The translations under genes and the position numbers were made by a program. From positions 1 to 64,000 of the forward strand of contig NZ_QERF01000002.1 of assembly GCF_003260205.1 (NCBI RefSeq): 64,000 nt of DNA, written 5' to 3'. This DNA is from Winogradskyella tangerina. GTDB taxonomy: Bacteria > Bacteroidota > Bacteroidia > Flavobacteriales > Flavobacteriaceae. Numbering within the stretch: the first letter of the stretch is position 1; the number at the start of each line of letters is the position of its first letter. Below the pieces are notes generated by a model, which saw only the letters and a program-made list of their open reading frames with translations, had not been told where the DNA came from and did not search any database. Positions 43,114 through 50,839 of this stretch are shown here, piece after piece.

Positions 43114-44273
43114 TGGCACAAATAAGAACAACAGAAGAATTTCAGAATCTTTTTGATATCGATGCAAACCTGAATCGATTAGTTAAGAATATTGAACTTC
43201 TCAATTATATCAATCCACAGAATATTGCAGCCGAAAAGAAGAAATTCTTTTCATCTAAATACAATTACGAGCCTGAGTTTAAGTATCCTAAAATGCGATT
43301 TAACGGCTACAAACTTCATCGATTGTTTTTTTCGCAACGATTAGAGCGCATTGAAGATGATGATATACGTCAGTTGTACGAGGATATAATCTATGAATAT
43401 TCAGGATTGATAGAATGTATCGAAACCATTGGTTATGGCCGGAAATTCTATTTCAATAGTTTGAAGAGTTTTGGAACGCCAACAGAAAAGGATATCGAAA
43501 ATGCCAAGTTTATTCTTCGTTTTGACGATTCAGAATTTGATGAAGAAATGCTTCCTATGTACAATGCCACTGAAGCAAAAGAGTATTTTTCAGAGTTTTC
43601 AAAACGCTATGAATTTAACTATAATATAAAGATCTCCAACAATCTTTCAGCTGCTGCTATGGTTCTTAATAATACCCAAACATTGGTATTAAGGAAAAGC
43701 CATAAATACAGTTTGAATCAACTGAAGGTATTAACAAACCATGAGATTGGTGTTCATATGGTTACCACATTCAATGGGTTAGAACAGCCTTTGAAGGTCT
43801 TTTCAAACGGATTACCCAATAATGTAGAAACGCAGGAAGGCTTAGCAGTTTATTCAGAATTTATGAGTGGTTGTCTTACCATTGAACGTTTAAAAGAACT
43901 AGCGTTTAGAGTCATTGCTGTTGACAGTTTAAATAAAGGATATAATTTCTCTGACACGTTTCATCTGTTGCATAATCAGCATAAATTGAATAGAGATAAG
44001 GCGTTCGCAATAACGCTCCGTGTACATCGTGGAGGTGGTTTTACTAAGGATCATTTGTATTTGAAAGGCATTCGGAATATTTACAAATATGCGAAAGCTG
44101 AAAAGGACCTTGGGATTTTATTGACCGGAAAAGTAAGTTACGAATATATACCTACTATGGAGAAACTTATTGAGCTAGGTTTGGCTGTTCGACCTAAATA
44201 CATGACCGACTCCTATCTTGAAAATAATAACACGAATCCTAACTTAGATTTTATTTTGAGTAGTTTAAAGTAA
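43113..44273 (+). CDS. DUF1704/QEGLA-motif metallopeptidase-like protein
   Basis: The 386-residue protein has the metal-site segment LTNHEIGVHMVTTFNG (HExxxH, about residue 210) and, 30 residues on, the eponymous NVETQEGLAVYSEFMSG. The family was named for flavohemoglobin expression modulation; its eukaryotic relatives are tubulin-processing carboxypeptidases (MATCAP), so peptidase activity is a sensible expectation. In the operon with an ATP-grasp ligase it could trim or make an amide or peptide bond on a small molecule or protein tail; this is inference. The gene closes the coupled set. Confidence 0.88.
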   Translation: MAQIRTTEEFQNLFDIDANLNRLVKNIELLNYINPQNIAAEKKKFFSSKYNYEPEFKYPKMRFNGYKLHRLFFSQRLERIEDDDIRQLYEDIIYEYSGLIECIETIGYGRKFYFNSLKSFGTPTEKDIENAKFILRFDDSEFDEEMLPMYNATEAKEYFSEFSKRYEFNYNIKISNNLSAAAMVLNNTQTLVLRKSHKYSLNQLKVLTNHEIGVHMVTTFNGLEQPLKVFSNGLPNNVETQEGLAVYSEFMSGCLTIERLKELAFRVIAVDSLNKGYNFSDTFHLLHNQHKLNRDKAFAITLRVHRGGGFTKDHLYLKGIRNIYKYAKAEKDLGILLTGKVSYEYIPTMEKLIELGLAVRPKYMTDSYLENNNTNPNLDFILSSLK

Positions 44274-44276
44274 AAA

Positions 44277-44407
44277 CCTCAAAGCTAAACATAGATCTAT
44301 CACTATCATTTGATACCATAAAGGGGCTAGACTTCTTCCTGTATGGAATCCGACTCATTCCCAACTAACGGAAGCCAGGGTCGGATTAACATTATTTTGC
44401 TTTGAGG
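44277..44407. other. Nested inverted-repeat element (possible structured RNA)
   Basis: Outer arms CCTCAAAGC (44277-44285) and GCTTTGAGG (44399-44407) enclose inner arms AATCCGAC (44347-44354) and GTCGGATT (44380-44387). Inside, CTTCC near 44335-44339 could pair with GGAAG in the inner loop (44370-44374), which would be a pseudoknot, and TATCA/TGATA forms a small stem near 44300. No ORF fits. It lies between the QEGLA gene and a terminator and is more GC-rich than its surroundings. Confidence 0.5.
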
Positions 44408-44483
44408 CTTATTGAATTACCAAGCTTAAAAACCATTAACAAAAAAATAAGCTCTTAGCTAAAATTAGGTAGTATTAACAATT

Positions 44484-44517
44484 AAAAAAACCTATTTCGA
44501 GTGAAATAGGTTTTTTT
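44484..44517. terminator. Bidirectional terminator between convergent genes
   Basis: AAAAAAACCTATTTC pairs with GAAATAGGTTTTTTT around GAGT, a perfect 15-base stem. It serves the QEGLA operon and the facing DUF4139 gene. Confidence 0.9.
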
Positions 44518-44543
44518 GTGAGTAAAGCGTCTTTTTGAATGAG

Positions 44544-46691
44544 TTAAAGATTAATTTTTTTCGTCTTGGGGTATTTTATGGAAAACGAATGTTCAAGCTT
44601 TTTAGTTTCACCAGAATTTAGTCTTAAGGACCATTTCAAAATACCCTTTTCACGATCATAATTTGAATTGCCTGTATCTATATCATCTAATTTAATGGCT
44701 CTGTTTTGAGTAATAGGGATTCTATCTAAGACAGTTAATTGAATTAAAGAGGTTTTATTGTTTCTAACCTCAATATCATAGGCTTTATAAACTACTTTGT
44801 TGTTTCCAATAAATGTAGTTTTCTTATAGTTGTTACGTTGTTTACGTTTTACAACGATATTAGGATCAACACCAAGTGAAATTGTTAGGCTATCAGTAGT
44901 GGCGCCAGGATTAATATTTGTTTTACCTGCATAGCTACCTTCAAAATAAATATTCGCCTCTGCTGGTAAAAGATTATACTGTTCCCAGTTACCTATTTTG
45001 GCTGTTAAAAATACATTTTCATTAAGAATTGGCGCCGTAAAATAATCATAAACGGCAGGAACAATAAACTCGTCTATTTCAATTACGGTGATATCGCCAT
45101 TTGATGGAATAGAGTAGTTTTTATCTATTTCAAATCGGGTATTAGTAATTCCCGTTTCAACAACAATTCCAAAATTATTTTTTCTCTCTTCTGATTTATT
45201 TTTAGTTTTTATAACAATAACCCCGTTGTTGCCGCGATTACCATAAATGGCTGTCGCACTGGCATCATTTAAAACTTCGACTGAAGCTATTTTGCTTTCG
45301 TCTAAATATCTTAGATCATTATCACTAACAGGCGAACCGTCAATAATATATAACGGTTCAGCATTTCCATTTATTGATGCCACACCACGCAGTTGGACCA
45401 ATGAATTTCCGCCAGGTTGTCCTGAGTAAGTATTCGCATTAAGACCTGCAACTTGACCTGATAAGGATTGAATAAATTCAGAATTTGGTTTGTTTGAGTT
45501 TGCTCTTCTAGATGAGGAGTTGTATCCAACTACAACAACTTCTTGGAGTGCAGAAGAGTCTTCATTTAAACTGACATTCATTATACTAGAATGAATTGGT
45601 AAAACCTCAGTTTGCATGCCGACATATGAGTATTCTAGTTCGTTTCCAGTTGTCGTTTTTATGGTATAACGGCCGTCAAAGTCTGTTTGTACACCATTTG
45701 ATGTTCCTTTTTCTATGACGTTTGCACCAGGCAATGGTAAACCGTCAGATGACATTGTTACAACTCCTGATACCGTTTTCACCAATGGATTATATTTATA
45801 ACTATAGGTTTTTGTAGCCCTTTGTGATTGATAATTGCTGTATCGATTTATAAAATTGAGGTACTTTGGATTTACGATTGGCTTTTCATTATTGGTATTT
45901 GGATCGCTAGTGGATAAAATTAGTTTTAGATTATTCCAGTCACAACCAGAATTCTGGTAAACATGTGCTTTATATTGAAGACTGAGAGGTTTATTTATTT
46001 TGTCAGCCTTTAGATCATATATTGGAAACCAACCCGCATTTTTAATACTGTAAGTTATTTTAAGCTCAAGTTTTTGTGATTGGTCAGTATTTAATTTTAT
46101 TTTTATCTCTCCTGTTTGATCTTTTTCATCTACATTAAACTCATTAAGTTGATTAATTATTTCTTCTTTTTTCAATTCAAGGTTTTTGATGGTTTTATTT
46201 GCAGTTCGTGTATCGGTTCTCAACTGCGTTATTCGTACTCTATAATAGGTTGCAAATTTTTGAAGTTGCTCTAAGGTTACTACCTGAGTTTCGTTACCGA
46301 GACGTTTATTAGTTTGAATAAGGCTAATTTCTTCATTATACCCTGAAATGAGATGCATTTGTGTCTGAATGTCATCGTCTATTGATTTAATTTCATTTTG
46401 CAAGGTTATAATTGAATCCGACTCTCTCTGTTTCGATAAATAATTAATACCATAGTTAATTGATAAAATCGAAGCATCCTTCAAACCTGAAATTTGAATA
46501 CTACTTTCTTCAATAAAGGGTGATAATTTATCAAGAACCAATTCGGTAGTACCTTTATTGATATTTATTGAAGCATTTCGAGTTATTTCAGCACCATCAA
46601 GATATACGGTGACTTCAGTTATAGTACTTGAGGTTTGGCAATTTGCAATGGCTATAAAGCATAGAATTAATAATTGAAATAAAATTTTCAT
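44544..46691 (-). CDS. DUF4139 (MuiA-like) protein with an inserted SusC-type domain pair
   Basis: From the ATG at 46691 (signal peptide KILFQLLILCFIAIANCQ) the protein has about 715 residues; the longer start at 46715 adds eight residues before the signal. The N-part (ITEVTVYLDGAEITRNASI) is DUF4140; a coiled coil (about 95-195) and the first half of DUF4139 (ITYSIKNAGWFPIYDLKAD) follow. At about 304 a carboxypeptidase-regulatory-like repeat begins (VSGVVTMSSDGLPLPGANV, TDFDGRYTI), and at about 405-490 a TonB plug (LYIIDGSPVSDNDLRYLDES, IYGNRGNNGVIVIKTK). DUF4139 then resumes to the end (LDRIPITQNRAIKLDD). There is no beta-barrel, so it cannot be a transporter. Confidence 0.85.
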   Translation of the reverse strand: MKILFQLLILCFIAIANCQTSSTITEVTVYLDGAEITRNASININKGTTELVLDKLSPFIEESSIQISGLKDASILSINYGINYLSKQRESDSIITLQNEIKSIDDDIQTQMHLISGYNEEISLIQTNKRLGNETQVVTLEQLQKFATYYRVRITQLRTDTRTANKTIKNLELKKEEIINQLNEFNVDEKDQTGEIKIKLNTDQSQKLELKITYSIKNAGWFPIYDLKADKINKPLSLQYKAHVYQNSGCDWNNLKLILSTSDPNTNNEKPIVNPKYLNFINRYSNYQSQRATKTYSYKYNPLVKTVSGVVTMSSDGLPLPGANVIEKGTSNGVQTDFDGRYTIKTTTGNELEYSYVGMQTEVLPIHSSIMNVSLNEDSSALQEVVVVGYNSSSRRANSNKPNSEFIQSLSGQVAGLNANTYSGQPGGNSLVQLRGVASINGNAEPLYIIDGSPVSDNDLRYLDESKIASVEVLNDASATAIYGNRGNNGVIVIKTKNKSEERKNNFGIVVETGITNTRFEIDKNYSIPSNGDITVIEIDEFIVPAVYDYFTAPILNENVFLTAKIGNWEQYNLLPAEANIYFEGSYAGKTNINPGATTDSLTISLGVDPNIVVKRKQRNNYKKTTFIGNNKVVYKAYDIEVRNNKTSLIQLTVLDRIPITQNRAIKLDDIDTGNSNYDREKGILKWSLRLNSGETKKLEHSFSIKYPKTKKINL

Positions 46692-46712
46692 ATTTAGCAT
46701 ATTTAGTTTTCC

Positions 46713-46720
46713 CAAAATTA
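46713..46720 (-). promoter_or_regulatory. -7 box for the DUF4139 gene
   Basis: TAATTTTG on the minus strand matches TAnnTTTG about 22 bases before the ATG; a TTGACA lies 11 bases further upstream, a short spacing. Confidence 0.5.
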
Positions 46721-47008
46721 TTTTCTATTGTCAAGCTTAGAAAGTTTAACTGAGTGAGTGGTTAATGAATTTTAGTGAAGTCTAATTTCTAGTTAGTATA
46801 ACAGAAGATACACCTCATAGATATAATTTGCATTTTTAACATTTAAAACAATTAATATGGACTTATATCGAGTTTTTTTAATTTGAACTTCGTCCTTGTT
46901 TTATTTTTGAAGTAACAAAATGTGCTATTAACCATATTCGTTATTCCCTCAATAAGAATATGGATTTTGTTAAGATTAAATTAGTTTTAAGTAAGTTGTT
47001 AATTTAAG
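46716..47008. other. Intergenic stretch with one strong hairpin
   Basis: Between the DUF4139 gene and the terminator of the DCC-protein gene I see no ORF. CCATATTC (46932-46939) pairs with GAATATGG (46956-46963) and, after one bulged G, TTATT with AATAA around CCCTC, a 13-pair hairpin. It is followed by attttgtt, so it may be a weak plus-strand terminator or a regulatory site. The rest is AT-rich and unremarkable. Confidence 0.45.
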
Positions 47009-47040
47009 AAAGCCTGTTAGAATAGTTACTAACAGGCTTT
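47009..47040 (-). terminator. Terminator after the DCC-protein gene
   Basis: AAAGCCTGTTAG and CTAACAGGCTTT form a 12-base stem around eight bases, T-rich on both sides, directly after the stop of the leftward gene at 47042. Confidence 0.85.
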
Positions 47041-47041
47041 T

Positions 47042-47464
47042 TTATGCAATAAATTTTGGTTTTAATTCTGGAGTAGGAATCATACAGCTTTCTTTTTTGC
47101 CATACCATTTGTAGCGGTTTCTAGCCACAAAATCGTACACCCAATTTCTTATAAATGTTGGGATAATAAAAAACACTACCGCTAAATTTGTTGGAAAATT
47201 CAACCATTTTGCCACGCGTAACGCCGCTGAAGACTTCTGATAAATTCTACGTTCTTTGGGATCAAAAAGAATTATAGAATCTGTTTCTTCGGTATCTATA
47301 TTAAATGCATTAATAATCTCATGTCCGATATCACTTTGTAAGGGCGCAAATAAAAACTTGTTTTTACTATCGCGTTTTATAACGTAGAGAACACTGCTAT
47401 TACAAAGGTTGCAAACACCATCAAATAAAATAAGCTGCTTGTCGTTTGGGATCTGGTCTAACAT
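47042..47464 (-). CDS. DCC-family thiol-disulfide oxidoreductase-like protein (DUF393)
   Basis: The 140-residue protein carries LILFDGVCNLCNSSVLYVI near the N-terminus; the DxxCxxC motif gives the family its name. One hydrophobic stretch (LAVVFFIIPTFIRNWVYDFV) may associate with the membrane. DCC proteins have a thioredoxin-like fold and are presumed redox-active; no substrate is known. The exact -7 box at 47469-47476 would give an almost leaderless transcript. Confidence 0.9.
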   Translation of the reverse strand: MLDQIPNDKQLILFDGVCNLCNSSVLYVIKRDSKNKFLFAPLQSDIGHEIINAFNIDTEETDSIILFDPKERRIYQKSSAALRVAKWLNFPTNLAVVFFIIPTFIRNWVYDFVARNRYKWYGKKESCMIPTPELKPKFIA

Positions 47465-47468
47465 ACTG

Positions 47469-47476
47469 CAAAGATA
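47469..47476 (-). promoter_or_regulatory. -7 box for the DCC-protein gene
   Basis: TATCTTTG on the minus strand matches TAnnTTTG and ends five bases before the ATG, which suggests leaderless or near-leaderless translation. Confidence 0.45.
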
Positions 47477-47524
47477 AGGCTTAGAAAAATTCTGATAAAA
47501 CTATTAACAAGCCCTTAGGACAGA

Positions 47525-49690
47525 CTATTTTTTAGCTTCCACCAACTCAAGGAGGTCTAGATTTATGTTGGTAGTAAACATTCCGTAATTTACAGTAGCC
47601 TTTCCTTTTTCAATAACATCAATACTACCTACGGCTCTACCATCGTGCATTCTAACGCGATCGCCAATTTTTAATACTGGTTTCGGAGGGGCAACAACTA
47701 CTTCCTTAGCTTTTGCAGCCTTTTTCTTTTTGCGGATGACTTCAACCTTTTTATCAGCCTCTTGCTTGATCTGTTTTTCTTGAGCTTTCTGAGCGCGTTT
47801 CTGTTTGGCTGATATTTTCTTTCGTTTGGCATTCTCGATTTGAACCAAGCGGAATAATTCGGCCATAAGTTCGCGTTTCCGCTTATTGTCAAAGTATTTT
47901 TCAGCAAGATCGTTTACCTTTTGTCCGAGGTAAATGAGGCGTTGATTACTATCGTAAAGTTCTTGAAAGCTTTCTAATTTCTTTTGAATTTTAGCATTCG
48001 TCTCTTCGAGTTTCTCGGCTTCAGATTGCTTCTTTTTTTCATTGGCTTTTAGAGAGCGCTCAGTACGTTCTAACTTACTTCGTTCTTTCTGAAGTTTAGC
48101 AATGGTGGCATCAAATCGAACTTTACCACGTTCGATCTTTTTCTTAGACTTATTAATAAGACTATATGGGATTCCATTTTTCTGCGCTACTTCAAACGTG
48201 AAAGAACTTCCTGCCTGACCTGTTACCAGTTTATACATCGGCTCTAAACTCTTTTCATTGAAAAGCATATTTGCATTTTCCATATGTGGCAATTCGTTAG
48301 CCAATAACTTAAGATTAGAGTAGTGAGTTGTTATAATTCCGAAGGCTTTTTTATCATAAAATACTTCTAGAAAAGTTTCAGCTAATGCGCCTCCAAGTTC
48401 AGGATCACTACCTGTGCCAAATTCATCAATGAGGAAAAGGGTTTTGTTGTTTACCTTCTTCAAGAAATAATTCATCTGTTTTAGGCGATAGCTATAGGTG
48501 CTTAGATGATTTTCAATCGACTGGTTATCTCCGATATCACTAAGTACTCTTTCGAATAAACAAACAGCGCTGCGCTCGTGAACTGGAATGAGCATGGCAC
48601 TTTGAAGCATAACTTGCAACAATCCTACGGTTTTAAGAGTGATACTCTTTCCACCGGCATTAGGACCAGAGATCACAATAATACGATTATCACTACTTAA
48701 CTCTATAGTTTGAGGAAACGTCTTTTCACCTTTTTCTTTATTGGTTATGTAGAGTAGAGGATGATAAGCTTCTCGCAAATATAATTGCCTATCACTTGTT
48801 ATTTCTGGTAAGATCGCATTGATATTTCGAGCAAATTTTGCCTTTGCTGATATAACATCAACTTTTGTTAAAAATGCTTGGTAGTCATGTAATAAGGGTA
48901 GAAAGAGTCGAATGTAATCCGTTAATTCTTTAAGGATTTTTATGACTTCTTCCTTTTCTTCATATTGTAAATTGTTAAGCTCCCGTGAATATTGCAAAGT
49001 CGTTTCGGGCTCTATATAAACAATACTTCCTGTTTTGCTACCGCCCATAATGGCACCTCTTACTTTACGGCGATACATCGCCTTTACAGCCAAAACACGT
49101 CTGTTCTCAACTACAGATTCTCTAATATCATCAAGATAATCAAGACCGTGATAACGATTTAAAGCTGAAGAAAAACTACTATTTATTTTCCCTTTCAATT
49201 TTTGAATTTCTCGTCGTAGCTCAAGTAATTGAGGCGAGGCATCATCTTTTATATCCCCAAAACGATCAATAACCGCATCAACCTGTTCGATGATACTAGT
49301 TGTAACCTCAATATGCTGACTGTATTGATGTAGTTTTGGGTAATATTCTTTGAATTTCGCTAAAAATTTCACAATCGAATTCGCCGTTAAGGAAATGCTT
49401 ACGAGTTTTTGTAAACTTGAAATTTCGAGAAAGGTATTTTCAATTTCTAAAAGCTTCAATTCTTTTGAAATGGTTTCGAAGCCGTGATTCGGAATTCGAT
49501 TATCATTATCAAATGAAGACAGATATTCATTGACATAATCTAATTCACGTAATAGCTGAGCTTCGACCTCAATAGGGCGTACAGCCAATACAGCCGCTTT
49601 TCCTAAAGCCGTGATGGTATGCTCTGCTATATGTTCCAAAACCGTAAAGAACTCGAGGTCGTTTAAGGTTTTTTCATGAATTTTGATCAT
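47525..49690 (-). CDS. mutS2: MutS2 family protein
   Basis: The 721-residue protein has the MutS core helices (EKTLNDLEFFTVLEHI start), the Walker A VISGPNAGGKSITLKTVGLL, Walker B TLFLIDEFGTGSDP and the ABC-type HYSNLK. A long Lys/Glu-rich coiled coil (about 520-665) follows, then an SH3-like end KIGDRVRMHDGRAVGSIDVI. The C-terminal Smr nuclease domain of canonical MutS2 is absent, so incision activity is doubtful. MutS2 proteins suppress recombination or rescue collided ribosomes. Confidence 0.92.
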   Translation of the reverse strand: MIKIHEKTLNDLEFFTVLEHIAEHTITALGKAAVLAVRPIEVEAQLLRELDYVNEYLSSFDNDNRIPNHGFETISKELKLLEIENTFLEISSLQKLVSISLTANSIVKFLAKFKEYYPKLHQYSQHIEVTTSIIEQVDAVIDRFGDIKDDASPQLLELRREIQKLKGKINSSFSSALNRYHGLDYLDDIRESVVENRRVLAVKAMYRRKVRGAIMGGSKTGSIVYIEPETTLQYSRELNNLQYEEKEEVIKILKELTDYIRLFLPLLHDYQAFLTKVDVISAKAKFARNINAILPEITSDRQLYLREAYHPLLYITNKEKGEKTFPQTIELSSDNRIIVISGPNAGGKSITLKTVGLLQVMLQSAMLIPVHERSAVCLFERVLSDIGDNQSIENHLSTYSYRLKQMNYFLKKVNNKTLFLIDEFGTGSDPELGGALAETFLEVFYDKKAFGIITTHYSNLKLLANELPHMENANMLFNEKSLEPMYKLVTGQAGSSFTFEVAQKNGIPYSLINKSKKKIERGKVRFDATIAKLQKERSKLERTERSLKANEKKKQSEAEKLEETNAKIQKKLESFQELYDSNQRLIYLGQKVNDLAEKYFDNKRKRELMAELFRLVQIENAKRKKISAKQKRAQKAQEKQIKQEADKKVEVIRKKKKAAKAKEVVVAPPKPVLKIGDRVRMHDGRAVGSIDVIEKGKATVNYGMFTTNINLDLLELVEAKK

Positions 49691-49713
49691 GCCAAGGTTT
49701 AATTTTTGAATTG

Positions 49714-49721
49714 CAAATTTA
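49714..49721 (-). promoter_or_regulatory. -7 box for mutS2
   Basis: TAAATTTG on the minus strand matches TAnnTTTG about 24 bases before the mutS2 ATG. Confidence 0.5.
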
Positions 49722-49770
49722 GGGTAAATGTTGTGATAAGCCTAACATCGACTATTAGGATGCTAATGCT

Positions 49771-49778
49771 TATTTTTG
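49771..49778 (+). promoter_or_regulatory. -7 box for ung
   Basis: TATTTTTG matches TAnnTTTG and ends 15 bases before the ATG at 49794. Because the box includes the TTG at 49776, that TTG is unlikely to be a start codon. Confidence 0.5.
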
Positions 49779-49793
49779 AACAAACGTTTTTTT

Positions 49794-50465
49794 ATGAATG
49801 TAGACATTCATCCGAGTTGGAAACCTCACTTACAAGCTGAATTTGAAAAACCTTATTTCAAGAGTCTTGTCGACTTTGTAAAGTCTGAATATCAGGAACA
49901 TAAATGCTTTCCGAAAGGTTCTGATATATTTAATGCATTTAATCATTGTACATTCGAGGATGTTAAGGTGGTTATTATTGGGCAAGATCCTTATCATGGT
50001 ATCGGCCAAGCTAATGGATTGTGCTTCTCGGTAAATGATGGTATTGCCCATCCACCATCACTTATAAACATCTTCAAGGAAATCGAACAAGATCTCAATA
50101 TACCATATCCTCAATCAGGGAATTTAATGCCGTGGGCAGAACAAGGTGTCCTCTTACTAAATGCTACATTAACTGTTAGAGCGCATCAAGCTGGTAGTCA
50201 TCAAAACAAAGGCTGGGAAGAATTTACGAATGCTGTGATTAAACTGATCAGTGAGAAACGTAATAACGTCGTCTACTTACTTTGGGGTGGCTTTGCTAAA
50301 AAGAAAAAGCGTTTGATAGATACAAATTTAAATTCTGTGTTAGAATCTGGACATCCTTCACCGCTCAGTGCTAACCGAGGGTATTGGTTTGGCAATAAAC
50401 ACTTCAGTAAAACTAACTACCTGTTGCAGCAAGCTGGCCTGCCGGTAATTGATTGGAAACTATAG
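49794..50465 (+). CDS. ung: Uracil-DNA glycosylase
   Basis: The protein (223 residues from the ATG at 49794) is a family 1 UDG: catalytic Asp in VIIGQDPYHGIGQANGLCFS, LLLNATLTV, and the DNA-intercalating end GHPSPLSANRGYWFGNKHFS. It removes uracil from DNA. A promoter box directly in front rules against a longer TTG-initiated form. The last 53 bases overlap a small leftward gene. Confidence 0.96.
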   Translation: MNVDIHPSWKPHLQAEFEKPYFKSLVDFVKSEYQEHKCFPKGSDIFNAFNHCTFEDVKVVIIGQDPYHGIGQANGLCFSVNDGIAHPPSLINIFKEIEQDLNIPYPQSGNLMPWAEQGVLLLNATLTVRAHQAGSHQNKGWEEFTNAVIKLISEKRNNVVYLLWGGFAKKKKRLIDTNLNSVLESGHPSPLSANRGYWFGNKHFSKTNYLLQQAGLPVIDWKL

Positions 50466-50604
50466 TAGGAGTAGGTTTATCTGTGCGAATAATGCGCGGT
50501 TTTGTGCTTTCTGTTTTCTTAGAAGTTTTGTTGCAACTAAAGATTAATAGTAGGAAATTAACTGCAACTAAGAAAGATAGAATCAGAGTAATTGTTAGAA
50601 TCAT
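50413..50604 (-). CDS. Small single-pass membrane protein, unknown function
   Basis: A 63-residue protein from the ATG at 50604: one hydrophobic helix (ILTITLILSFLVAVNFLLLI), then CNKTSKKTESTKPRIIRTDK and a tail ending QLPAGQLAATGS. The Cys directly after the helix might be a lipidation site. An exact TAnnTTTG box on the same strand (50645-50652) supports a real gene, as do the membrane segment and the ordered Lys/Thr/Pro-rich tail. I have an impression of similar small proteins ending in LAPTGS in relatives, not verified. It overlaps the ung 3' end by 53 bases. Confidence 0.6.
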   Translation of the reverse strand: MILTITLILSFLVAVNFLLLIFSCNKTSKKTESTKPRIIRTDKPTPTIVSNQLPAGQLAATGS

Positions 50605-50644
50605 ACAAGTCTTTTCTAGTGTTAATAGCACCAATTTGGTTAAA

Positions 50645-50652
50645 CAAATGTA
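50645..50652 (-). promoter_or_regulatory. -7 box for the small membrane protein gene
   Basis: TACATTTG on the minus strand matches TAnnTTTG and predicts a leader of about 34 bases. The remainder of the gap to 50839 is AT-rich with nothing recognisable. Confidence 0.5.
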
Positions 50653-50839
50653 ACTAAAAATTTGAAATACTGAAAGTTATGAACAGCTCTTGTGAGAAAT
50701 TACCTAAATTACTTTAACATTTTTTAACGCTCTTTGTCGATATTTACTGGTGTTTCAGCGACTTCTGATAAAAAGTAAAAAACTGAATATTTTTCTGATA
50801 AAACGGTAGAAACTGTGGTTAATTAGGCATTTTTGGAGT

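Noticed and set aside
44277..44407. Integron attC site or SRP RNA
   Set aside because: Arms do not carry the attC core RYYYAAC/GTTRRRY, no integrase is present, and the SRP Alu/S-domain core GGAAGG-AGCAGC is absent.
49776..49793. TTG at 49776 as the start of ung
   Set aside because: It is part of a -7 promoter box, and the ATG at 49794 gives the normal UDG N-terminus.
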